From assembly GCA_913055625.1 (NCBI GenBank), contig CAJXJW010000005.1, positions 1 to 64,000 on the forward strand: a stretch of DNA of 64,000 nt, in the 5' to 3' direction. The DNA comes from an uncultured Pseudomonadota bacterium (GTDB taxonomy: Bacteria > Pseudomonadota > Gammaproteobacteria > Steroidobacterales > Woeseiaceae). The notes beneath the pieces were generated by a model. That model was given only the letters and a program-made list of their open reading frames with translations, made no database searches and was not told the origin of the DNA. Of the stretch, positions 38,731 to 46,721 are shown piece after piece; position 1 is the stretch's first letter; each line of letters starts with the position of its first letter. The translations under genes were made by a program, and so were the position numbers.

Positions 38731-40390
38731 GCGTGTCGATCCGCTCGCGTATCGTGCCGTAGCTCCCGAGCGCCAGCATGATCACGAGGTCCCCGTCGCC
38801 GGCCCAGTCCAACGCCGCGGCGAAGGAGTCGCTCTCCAGTTCGTGGTGCTCGACGGCACCCGGGTCCGCGCCGAGCGACAGCAGTTCGTCGCGAATGACG
38901 GCATAGACCGCGCCGGCATCGCGGCCGCGCCGGTAGTCGGCGAGCTCCGAGACGTAGACCCTATCGAGCCCGATCGCCCAGGCGTCGCGTGTCATTTCGC
39001 GGATCAGCTCGTCCGGGCGGTCGCCGGCCTGCCCGAAGCACAGCGCCCGGCGCCGGGCCGGCAGCGCCCGGGCCATGTCGAAGAGCGCCCGCATCGCCTG
39101 CGGGTTGTGCGCGAAGTCGACGAGCACGTGCCGGTCGCCGATCGAGAAGACGTTGCAGCGGCCGGGATTCGCCTCCTGCGACATCGACACGAGACCGGCG
39201 CGGATATTCTCGGTTGTGGCGCCGAGCTCGAAGGCCAGGGCCGCCGCCGCGAGCGCGTTTGCAACGTTGTGCCGCGCGGCGCCGCCGAGCGTGATGGGGA
39301 TGTCCGCATCAGCGCACAAGACCGTCTCCGTGCCGTCTGCCAGGCGGACCAGGTCGCGGCCGCGCAGCACATAGGCAACGCCGCCGTGCGCCGTGTGCGC
39401 CCGAACGAGCGGCAGCGTCGGGTCGAGGCTGAACCAGGCGATCTCGCCCTCGAAGCCGGCGGCGTGCCGCACCAGCCGCTCGTCGCCGGCATTCAGGATC
39501 AGGCGGCCGCCCTTCGCCACGGCGCGGCTGACGATCCACTTGATCGCGAGCAGTTCCTCGAGGTTGCGCGAACCGAAGTCGCCGAGGTGATCCGCCGCGA
39601 TGTTCGTGATCACCGCCGCCGCCGCGCGCTCGACGCCGAGGCCGCGCCGCAGGAGGCCGCCGCGCGCCGCCTCGAGCACGCCGACGTCCGCGGCCGGCTG
39701 GCGCAGCACGGCACGCGCGCCACCCGGGCCGGACCAGTCGCCCCGCTCCAGGATCGTGTCGTCGACCGCGATCCAGTCGGTCGAGCTCACGCCCACGTGG
39801 CGGCCGGCGCCGCGCAGGATGTGCCGGGCGAGTCGAACCGTGGTCGTCTTGCCGTTCGTACCGGTCACCAGCCCGACCGGGATGTCGCGGTGGCTCTCCC
39901 AGTCGACGTCACCAACGCCCGGCAGCTCGCGAACCGGCCAGACGGCCGAATGCCGCCCCATGCCCAGGGACGCTTCGTCGTCGTCCCAGAAGAACGGCAC
40001 CCCGCGGACTCGGGCTTCGTCCTGCAACGCCAGCAACGCGTCGTTACGTTCTTCGGCGAGCGCCGCCCGCAGCGTGTCGAGGCTGCGCTCGACCGGCTCC
40101 GCGACCGGCAACCCGGTCACGTCGACGAAAGCCTGTTCGTTGACTTCGCTGGCCGCGTACAGCGCGTCAATCGGCGCCGTGAAAGCGAGGCTCACGCCGC
40201 CGTCAAGATCGATATGGCTGAACGCCGGGGCGGGTTCGCCGAGCGCCGACCAGTAACCCCCGATAGCCGCGCGCCAGGCAGGGATGAACGCGGCCGCCTC
40301 CGCGGCCGTGCACGCGACGTCCAGCACCGCCGCAGGCCCGTCGAAATGCAGGTTCGGTCCGGTCAGGCGCCGCGCGTCGAGGAATTTCAT
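38711..40390 (-). CDS. Mur-ligase protein associated with cyanophycin synthetase
   Basis: 559 residues from the ATG at 40390; the longer frame overlaps cphA. Residues 1 to about 165 form a domain I do not recognise. A complete Mur-ligase ATP site follows (GTNGKTT at 177-183), with the central ITNIAADHLGDFG region and a C-terminal domain (DFAHNPQAMRALFD). There is no ATP-grasp domain, so it is not CphA2, which keeps one. The start is 14 bases beyond the cphA stop. It probably adds or joins an amino acid or peptide related to cyanophycin, but the reaction is unknown. Confidence 0.8.
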   Translation of the reverse strand: MKFLDARRLTGPNLHFDGPAAVLDVACTAAEAAAFIPAWRAAIGGYWSALGEPAPAFSHIDLDGGVSLAFTAPIDALYAASEVNEQAFVDVTGLPVAEPVERSLDTLRAALAEERNDALLALQDEARVRGVPFFWDDDEASLGMGRHSAVWPVRELPGVGDVDWESHRDIPVGLVTGTNGKTTTVRLARHILRGAGRHVGVSSTDWIAVDDTILERGDWSGPGGARAVLRQPAADVGVLEAARGGLLRRGLGVERAAAAVITNIAADHLGDFGSRNLEELLAIKWIVSRAVAKGGRLILNAGDERLVRHAAGFEGEIAWFSLDPTLPLVRAHTAHGGVAYVLRGRDLVRLADGTETVLCADADIPITLGGAARHNVANALAAAALAFELGATTENIRAGLVSMSQEANPGRCNVFSIGDRHVLVDFAHNPQAMRALFDMARALPARRRALCFGQAGDRPDELIREMTRDAWAIGLDRVYVSELADYRRGRDAGAVYAVIRDELLSLGADPGAVEHHELESDSFAAALDWAGDGDLVIMLALGSYGTIRERIDTLIQATG

Positions 40391-40403
40391 CCCTGCGGCC
40401 CGC

Positions 40404-43193
40404 TCAGTCTGCCTCTTCGCCGCGCGCGATGCGCACGCCGCGCTCGTCGCTGATGATCTCGATGTTGTCGTCGAGCGCGAAGCCCTCGACATCCGGCAGG
40501 TCGATCGTCGCGGGCACCTTGCTCCGCGTCTCCTCGGCCTTGGCGCCCGAGTTGAAGTAAATGATCTGTTTCCACGAGCGCTTCACGTTGTCGCCGAGGA
40601 CGAGGACGAGATCACCGGCTCCGGCCATTTCCAGAGCACGCGTCGTCGCTTCCTGCTCGTCCGGAACGATGTCGATGTGCCCGACCGGGACGCCATTCTC
40701 CAGCAGCTGATTCTTCAGCATCACGGCGATCTCGTCGCGGCCCCGGCCCCGGCGGTTGTCGTCGCAGCGACAGATGAAGTGATCGAAATGCGACGCGGCG
40801 ATCGACGCGATCTCGCGCACGTCCTCGTCGCGGCGGTCGCCGGGCGCCGCCAGCACGACGATCCGCCGGCCCTCGACGTCGAAGCGATCGACGAGGCCGC
40901 ACATCGCCCGTACCGCGGCCGGGTTGTGCGCGTAGTCGAGGATGACCTTGAACGGGTGCTCGTCGTAAATGTTCATGCGGCCCGGCGCCTGGAAGTACGT
41001 CGAATCGAAGGTCCGCAGGCCCTGGCGGATGCCCTCGAGCGTCACGCCGAGGTTCATCGCAAGTGCCGCCGCGAACATCGCGTTCTGCACGTTGTGCATG
41101 GCGCGACCCTCGATCGTCGCCGGGATCAGGTGCGTCCACACGAGCGGCGTGTGGCTCTCGTTGTCGTAGATCGTGATCATGTGGCCGTTCATACCCTGCT
41201 CGAGCACGAACGCCTGGCCGCCCGCGCGGATGTGCTGCTTCACGAGCGGGTGCGCCGGGTTCATCGTGACGTAGCAGAGTTTTTTCGCTTCCGTGTAGTC
41301 CGCCATCTGCAGGCACAGCGCGTCATCCGCGTTCAGCACGGCCGCATCCGTCGCGATCTCGATCGGCACGCGCTTGACGCGCGCGAGCTGTTCCAGCGTA
41401 TCGATGCCGCGCAGGCCCAGGTGATCGGCGCTGACGTTCAGGCACGCGCTCACGTTGCATGCCTGGAAGCCGAGGCCGCTCCTGAGCATGCCGCCGCGGG
41501 CGACCTCCATGACGGCCGCGTCGACGGACGGGTCGCGCAGGATCATCTGCGCCGACACCGGGCCGGTCATGTCGCCCGGCACGCTGAGGTTGCCATCGAT
41601 GTACACGCCGTCGGTCGATGTCAGGCCGACTGTCTTGCCGGTCATCTTGAGGATGTGCGCGAGCATGCGGGACGTGGTCGTCTTGCCGTTCGTGCCGGTG
41701 ATGGCCGCGATCGGAATCCGGCTCGGCGCGCTCGCCGGGAACAGCATGTCGAGCACGGCGCCGCCGACGTCGCGCGACTTGCCCTCGCTCGGCGCCACGT
41801 GCATGCGGAAACCGGGCCCGGCATTGATCTCGCAAATGCCGCCACCGGTGTCCCGGTACGATTCGGAGATGTCGCGCGTCAGGAAATCGACGCCGCCGAT
41901 ATCGAGCCCGATCGCCTTCACGGCACGAATCGCCATCTGGCGGTTGTCCGGGTGCACGCTGTCGGTCACGTCGATGGCCGTGCCGCCGGTCGACAGGTTG
42001 GCCGTGGAACGCAAGTACACGACCTCGCCCGCCGGCGGCACCGTATTCCGGTCGTAGCCGAGCTTTGCGAGCAAACGCTCGGCCTGGTGGTCGAACTCGA
42101 TGCGCGTCAGCACCTTCTCGTGGCCGACGCCGCGCCGCGGGTCCTGGTTCACGATGTCGACGAGCTGCTCGATCGTGTGCGTGCCGTCACCGACGACATG
42201 GCCCGGCACGCGTTTCGCCGCGGCGACGAGCTTGCCGTCGATCACGACGAGGCGGTGGTCGAAACCCTCGATGAAGCTCTCGACGACGATCGAGCGCCCG
42301 TGCTCGGCCGCCTTCTCGAACGCCACCTCGACCTCTTCCGCGGTCTTCAGGTTGATCGACACACCGCGACCGTGGTTGCCGGCGAGCGGTTTCAGCACGA
42401 CCGGGTAGCCGATGCGCTCCGCCGCCCGCACGGCCTGCGTGCCGGAGCGGACGAGCAGCTGGCGCGGCACCGGCAGGCCGAGGTCGCGCAGGATCGCGTT
42501 CGTCTCTTCCTTGTCCGATGCGAGCTCGACCGCGATGTTGCTGGTGTTGCCGGTGGTCGTGGCCTGGATGCGCTGCTGGTAGCGGCCGTGCCCGAACTGC
42601 ACGAGGCTGTAGTCGTTGAGCCGCAACCAGGGAATGTCGCGCGCCTCCGCGGCACGCACGAGCGACGCGGTACTGGGGCCGAGCGCACGGCGCTGCGCGT
42701 AGCGGATGAATTCGTCGCGCGTGTCCGCGAAGTCCCAGTCTTCACCGGGTGCGTCGTCCGGGCGAAGGTCCGCCGGCAACAGGCTGTGCAGCAGCTTCAG
42801 GGCGAGCTCGCCGGCCTCGAGGCCGACCGGCCGGTCCTTGTACTGGTACACCATGTTGTAGTGGCCGGGCCGGCCGTCCAGCGAACGTGTGCGGCCGAAT
42901 GTCACGGGAGATCCGGCCACGTTCTGAAGCTCGATGGCGACGTGTTCCATGACGTGCCCGAGCCAGGTGCCCTCACCTTCGCGCAGCCGCCGCACGAAGC
43001 CGCCGGGCTCCCGGTAGGAGCAGCCGTGTTCGTGCAGGCCGGGCAGGCACTCGAGCAGCCGATCGACGTAGGCGTCACCCAGCCGGGCCGTGGGCCATTC
43101 CTCGAGGACCCCGAGATCGAGGACGTGCCGGATGACCGGGAAGTGCGCGTAGACGTTCGGCCCGACGTAGACGTTGCTGCTGACGATTTTCAT
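40404..43193 (-). CDS. cphA: Cyanophycin synthetase CphA
   Basis: 929 residues, slightly longer than typical. The N-terminal CphA domain is followed by an ATP-grasp domain (VVLKPLAGNHGRGVSINL, CEINAGPGFRMH) that adds aspartate, and a Mur-ligase domain (ITGTNGKTTTSRML near 497-507, SADHLGLRGIDT, DYAHNPAAVRAM) that adds arginine through the aspartate side chain. Both ATP sites look intact. It builds the Asp-Arg storage polymer in the cytoplasm. First of the cphA/Mur-ligase pair, and 49 bases downstream of cphB. Confidence 0.96.
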   Translation of the reverse strand: MKIVSSNVYVGPNVYAHFPVIRHVLDLGVLEEWPTARLGDAYVDRLLECLPGLHEHGCSYREPGGFVRRLREGEGTWLGHVMEHVAIELQNVAGSPVTFGRTRSLDGRPGHYNMVYQYKDRPVGLEAGELALKLLHSLLPADLRPDDAPGEDWDFADTRDEFIRYAQRRALGPSTASLVRAAEARDIPWLRLNDYSLVQFGHGRYQQRIQATTTGNTSNIAVELASDKEETNAILRDLGLPVPRQLLVRSGTQAVRAAERIGYPVVLKPLAGNHGRGVSINLKTAEEVEVAFEKAAEHGRSIVVESFIEGFDHRLVVIDGKLVAAAKRVPGHVVGDGTHTIEQLVDIVNQDPRRGVGHEKVLTRIEFDHQAERLLAKLGYDRNTVPPAGEVVYLRSTANLSTGGTAIDVTDSVHPDNRQMAIRAVKAIGLDIGGVDFLTRDISESYRDTGGGICEINAGPGFRMHVAPSEGKSRDVGGAVLDMLFPASAPSRIPIAAITGTNGKTTTSRMLAHILKMTGKTVGLTSTDGVYIDGNLSVPGDMTGPVSAQMILRDPSVDAAVMEVARGGMLRSGLGFQACNVSACLNVSADHLGLRGIDTLEQLARVKRVPIEIATDAAVLNADDALCLQMADYTEAKKLCYVTMNPAHPLVKQHIRAGGQAFVLEQGMNGHMITIYDNESHTPLVWTHLIPATIEGRAMHNVQNAMFAAALAMNLGVTLEGIRQGLRTFDSTYFQAPGRMNIYDEHPFKVILDYAHNPAAVRAMCGLVDRFDVEGRRIVVLAAPGDRRDEDVREIASIAASHFDHFICRCDDNRRGRGRDEIAVMLKNQLLENGVPVGHIDIVPDEQEATTRALEMAGAGDLVLVLGDNVKRSWKQIIYFNSGAKAEETRSKVPATIDLPDVEGFALDDNIEIISDERGVRIARGEEAD

Positions 43194-43242
43194 TGTTGTT
43201 ATGCGCCCGTGCTGGTTGCGGGAGCCTGCGGGCGTCTGCGTG

Positions 43243-44061
43243 TCAGGCGGAAGCCTGGCGCGTCTCGATGTCGAAGCGTCCGCCGGACACCAGGATGTGC
43301 AGCTTGACGCCGATCAGGCTGACCGGCTCGCCGCGGCGAGCCCGGTCCATGGAAGAATAACTCAGATCGGTGGGGTCGATCACGGTGATCCCGCCGCTGC
43401 CTACGACCTCGAAGTCGTCCCCGGGCCGGATGAACGCCGCGGTGTCCTCGTCAAGGCCGATGCCGACCGCGAACGGGTTGTAGGCCAGCGCGGTCAGCAG
43501 GCGCCCGAGGCGATCGCGCTGCCGGAAGTGCTGGTCGATCACGAACTTGTTCGTGAGGCCGAGCCCCGGGGCCATCGTCACCATGTCCGGCGACGGCGTG
43601 CTGCCCTCGTTGCCGCCCGCGATCATGTGTTCCGGCATGAACGCGGCGCCCGCAGACGTACCGGCGACGTGCATGCCGGCCGCGTTGCGACGGCGGATGC
43701 GGGTCGCGACCTCGGTGCCACCGAGCGTGGTCGACAGGCGCAACTGGTTGCCGCCGGTCATGAAGACGCCGTCGGACTGGTCGATGTAGTCGAGGTAGTC
43801 GCTGGACTGGCAATCGCTGCGGGTCTCGAACGGCAACACGCGCGCATGCTTCACGCCGAGTTTGCGAAACAGCTTCTCGTAGTTGCGCCCGGTGTCCTCG
43901 AGTTCCGAGGCCGTCGGGATGATCCCGATGCGGCTGCTCTTGCCGCCACAGATCTCGACGAAGCGGTCGAGGATCTCGGGATTGTTCAGTTTTTCCTCGG
44001 CACCGCCGATCGGGATGACGTAGCCGCGGTCGCGGTCGTCCACTTTCTTTGCTGGAGACAT
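43243..44061 (-). CDS. cphB: Cyanophycinase CphB
   Basis: 272 residues, a Ser hydrolase of the peptidase S51 group. The nucleophile is Ser136 in VAGTSAGAAFM, and GGNEGSTPS and the FMTGGNQLRLS oxyanion region match the family. It cuts cyanophycin into beta-Asp-Arg dipeptides. There is no signal peptide, so it acts on the cell's own granules. It starts three bases after the iadA stop and precedes cphA. Confidence 0.95.
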   Translation of the reverse strand: MSPAKKVDDRDRGYVIPIGGAEEKLNNPEILDRFVEICGGKSSRIGIIPTASELEDTGRNYEKLFRKLGVKHARVLPFETRSDCQSSDYLDYIDQSDGVFMTGGNQLRLSTTLGGTEVATRIRRRNAAGMHVAGTSAGAAFMPEHMIAGGNEGSTPSPDMVTMAPGLGLTNKFVIDQHFRQRDRLGRLLTALAYNPFAVGIGLDEDTAAFIRPGDDFEVVGSGGITVIDPTDLSYSSMDRARRGEPVSLIGVKLHILVSGGRFDIETRQASA

Positions 44062-44064
44062 CTG

Positions 44065-45234
44065 TTACTTGCCAGGTCCTTCGAATCGTCCGTAAATCCG
44101 TTGTGCACCATCGACGACGTGCCACTCGCCGCGAGCCATGACGTGTTGCACGCGGTGTTGTTCGTCGAAGATCACGAGGTCCGCGTCCATGCCCGGCGCG
44201 ATGCGCCCTTTGCGTCGCAGACGCAAGACGCGCGCAACGTTCGACGTGAACGGCGCGAGCGCGCGTTCGGGCGCGACGCCGGCGTCCAGCAGCCGCTTGA
44301 GCGTCTCGGGCAGCGCGGACGGCGAGCCGATGTCCATCGCCGTGAGTTCGCCGTTCGCGTCGAACGTGGGCAGGCAGCCGCCGCCGTCCGAGCTCACCGT
44401 GACGTTGTACTCGGGGGCGCCGGACTCGATGTAGTGCTGCACCGCCAGCGACGCTTCGACAGCGCCGTCGCCGTCCTCCACCGGGAACGCGGTGATGTCG
44501 ATGACCGAACCGGCCTTCGCCACATCGAGCGCTTCTTCGAACAAGGCCGCGCGACGGTTCACGTGTGTCGGGTTGAATACCCGTGCCGGGATCTCCGCCT
44601 GGCCGAGGGCCTTGCGCACAGCCGCGAGCCCACGCTGGCCGTCGCCCAGGTGCAGGTGCAGGATGCCAGCCTTGCCGGTGATGAGGCCCGCAACGTGCGC
44701 GTCGCCAGCGATACGCAACAGTTCGTCGAGCGTCGGCTGGCTGGACCGGTGATCGCTGATCGCGAGTTCGCCAACGCCGATGACGGGGTCGACGAACACG
44801 ATATCGTCGCGCACGCTGCCGGTGAGCGTGACCGGCGGCACGTGGTAGCCGCCGGTGTGGCACCAGGCGCTCAGGCCCTCCTCGCGCAGCGCGTACGCCT
44901 GCGCGACCAGCGAGCGCGTATCCCGCGTGGTGTCGTCGGTGCCGAGCACGCCAACGACGCTGGTGATGCCCGCCCGCGTGAAGCGCGACAGGAACACGGG
45001 GGGCACTCGGCTCGCGAATCCCGATTCCCCGCCCCCGCCCGTGATGTGGGCATGGCTGTCGATCAGCCCGGGCACGAGGCGCCGGCCTTCCAGGTCGATC
45101 ACCTCGATGCCGGGCGCACCCACGTCATCCGGGTCGTTGACGAAGCCGAGAATGCGCTCGCCGCCGATCAGGACGTGCTGCACGCCCAGGTCTTCGGGCG
45201 CGAAAACATGTGCATTCGCAAGCAGGCGGAGCAT
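44065..45234 (-). CDS. iadA: Isoaspartyl dipeptidase IadA
   Basis: 389 residues from the ATG at 45234, the same length as the E. coli enzyme (390). Amidohydrolase metal motifs: VPGLIDSHAHITGGGGE, GKAGILHLHLGDG, FNPTHVNRR and VSSDGGG. It hydrolyses beta-aspartyl dipeptides. Here the natural substrate would be the beta-Asp-Arg made by CphB, giving free Asp and Arg. It is the first gene of the iadA-cphB-cphA-Mur-ligase string and is divergent from queF. Confidence 0.95.
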   Translation of the reverse strand: MLRLLANAHVFAPEDLGVQHVLIGGERILGFVNDPDDVGAPGIEVIDLEGRRLVPGLIDSHAHITGGGGESGFASRVPPVFLSRFTRAGITSVVGVLGTDDTTRDTRSLVAQAYALREEGLSAWCHTGGYHVPPVTLTGSVRDDIVFVDPVIGVGELAISDHRSSQPTLDELLRIAGDAHVAGLITGKAGILHLHLGDGQRGLAAVRKALGQAEIPARVFNPTHVNRRAALFEEALDVAKAGSVIDITAFPVEDGDGAVEASLAVQHYIESGAPEYNVTVSSDGGGCLPTFDANGELTAMDIGSPSALPETLKRLLDAGVAPERALAPFTSNVARVLRLRRKGRIAPGMDADLVIFDEQHRVQHVMARGEWHVVDGAQRIYGRFEGPGK

Positions 45235-45301
45235 GGAAATGGCCGTCGAAAAAGGCGCGTATTGTACACTGCGGCGCCTGCCCACGGAGATTCAGCGCCC
45301 C

Positions 45302-46108
45302 ATGAGCGACAATCCGCTCGGCCAGACTGTCGAAATGCCGGACACCTACGCGCCAGAGGTGCTCTTCGCGATTCCGCGCGCCGACGCCCGTCGGGCCCTC
45401 GGCATCACGGGGGCACTGCCGTTTTCCGGCCAGGACCTCTGGAACGCGTGGGAGTTGACCTGGCTTGCCGAAAACGGCCGCCCGACTGCCGCCCAGTGCC
45501 GGATTCGCGTGCCGGCCGACAGCCCGTCCCTGGTCGAATCCAAGTCCCTGAAGCTCTACCTGAATTCCTTCGCGATGAGCCGCTTCCCGGACGCTCCGGC
45601 CGTGGCCGGGATCATTCGCGAGGACCTTGCCCGACTGACCGGCGTCCCTGTTGGCGTGGAACTCGAATCACCGGCCGCGGCAGCACGGGCGATCCAGGCC
45701 CTGCCGGGCCGCCTGATCGACGAACTCGAGGTCGCCTGCGATGCCTGGGAGGTGGATGCGTCGCTGCTCGAGGCCGGCGGCGAGATCGTCGAAGAAAGCC
45801 TGCACACGCACCTGCTGCGCAGCCTGTGCCCGGTGACCGGCCAGCCGGATTCGGGAAGCCTGCTCGTGAGCTACCGGGGCGCCCGAATCGCGCCGGAGAG
45901 CCTGTTGCGATACGTGACGTCGTTCCGGCGCCACCAGGACTTCCACGAGTCCTGCGTGGAACGCGTTTTTCTCGACATCATGGACCGCTGTGCGCCGGAC
46001 GTCCTGACCGTGTATGCCCGCTACCAGCGGCGCGGCGGCATCGACATCAACCCTTACCGCTCGACCGACCCGGCGCCGCCCGCGGACCTGCGGCTCTGGC
46101 GGCAGTAG
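45302..46108 (+). CDS. queF: preQ0 reductase QueF (long type)
   Basis: 268 residues, the long two-domain QueF. ESKSLKLYLNSF (79-90) is the substrate-binding signature and the catalytic Cys176-Asp183 pair lies in LLRSLCPVTGQPD. It reduces 7-cyano-7-deazaguanine to preQ1 with NADPH for queuosine. The transporter at 16.9 kb belongs to the same pathway. It is divergent from iadA with 67 bases between. Confidence 0.96.
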   Translation: MSDNPLGQTVEMPDTYAPEVLFAIPRADARRALGITGALPFSGQDLWNAWELTWLAENGRPTAAQCRIRVPADSPSLVESKSLKLYLNSFAMSRFPDAPAVAGIIREDLARLTGVPVGVELESPAAAARAIQALPGRLIDELEVACDAWEVDASLLEAGGEIVEESLHTHLLRSLCPVTGQPDSGSLLVSYRGARIAPESLLRYVTSFRRHQDFHESCVERVFLDIMDRCAPDVLTVYARYQRRGGIDINPYRSTDPAPPADLRLWRQ

Positions 46109-46111
46109 CCA

Positions 46112-46537
46112 TCATTTGACCCGGGCGAGCGTCTCCTCCCACCGAATGAACCGGCCGGCCTTGTTCTTCGAGCTCGATCCGAAAATGCGCAGCGTGTCGT
46201 CGACGAACACCATGCGATTCTCGACGAGTGTTTCGCCGAGAACCAGCAGGTACTGGCAGTAGTTGTTGAACGCATGGCCGGTGCCGATCCTTGCGTGACC
46301 GGTCTCCTTTGACGACAGGAGCGCAAATCGCGACTCGTCCTGGAACTCGAAGCAGAATTCGGCATCGACGCGATCGTTCTCCTCGTACAGGTCGTGCGCG
46401 AAACTCAACGTGATCAGCCCGCCGTCCTTGCCGAACTCCAGGAAGTCGATGCGGTAGCGCTTCGACTCGCCCGTGATGTCCGTCCATTGGCCGTCGCCGC
46501 TGAAGCGACCGATAGGAAACGCGATCTTCAGTTGCAC
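46112..46537 (-). CDS. Small cytoplasmic protein of unknown function
   Basis: 141 residues from a GTG at 46537 with ACGGGG upstream; the longer open frame runs into the divergent lipoprotein gene and was rejected. No signal peptide or membrane segment. The middle is beta-rich with many aromatic and acidic residues (YRIDFLEFG, FAHDLYEENDRVD, FCFEFQDESRF), and the end is basic. I recognise no family. It shares an upstream region, with a 7-bp inverted repeat, with the divergent lipoprotein gene. It is convergent with queF. Confidence 0.68.
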   Translation of the reverse strand: MQLKIAFPIGRFSGDGQWTDITGESKRYRIDFLEFGKDGGLITLSFAHDLYEENDRVDAEFCFEFQDESRFALLSSKETGHARIGTGHAFNNYCQYLLVLGETLVENRMVFVDDTLRIFGSSSKNKAGRFIRWEETLARVK

Positions 46538-46645
46538 GATTGCCCCGTCCCGGCACCCTGGCGCCGAATTGCCCCGATGCCAGCATCGTGGTCCAGCGAT
46601 TCGGTGACCTGGTCGGTCGGCATCGACTCCCGGTCCCGCGAAACG

Positions 46646-46665
46646 CTCGCGAAGTATATCGCGAG
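46646..46665. promoter_or_regulatory. Perfect inverted repeat between two divergent unknown genes
   Basis: CTCGCGA (46646-46652), spacer AGTATA, TCGCGAG (46659-46665). The repeat lies 19 bases upstream of a perfect TATAAT at 46685, about where a -35 element would be. It could be an operator controlling the lipoprotein gene and possibly the divergent small gene. Confidence 0.55.
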
Positions 46666-46684
46666 ATGTACCGGGACGATTGGC

Positions 46685-46690
46685 TATAAT
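46685..46690 (+). promoter_or_regulatory. Candidate -10 element for the lipoprotein gene
   Basis: TATAAT at 46685-46690, 31 bases before the ATG at 46722. No good -35 hexamer lies 16-18 bases upstream; the inverted repeat at 46646-46665 occupies that place, which suggests an activator-dependent promoter. Confidence 0.5.
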
Positions 46691-46721
46691 GCGCCGGGTT
46701 CCGTTCTCCTGCGACCGTCCC

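Noticed and set aside
40284..43307. Very long open frame (about 1,000 codons) antisense to cphA
   Set aside because: The opposite strand carries an unmistakable cyanophycin synthetase with intact motifs. The antisense frame is Arg/His/Asp/Val-rich with no domain, as expected from high-GC codon bias.
43174..46119. Long forward open frame across cphB, iadA and queF
   Set aside because: It covers three well-identified genes, two on the opposite strand and queF in another frame, and has no recognisable domain.
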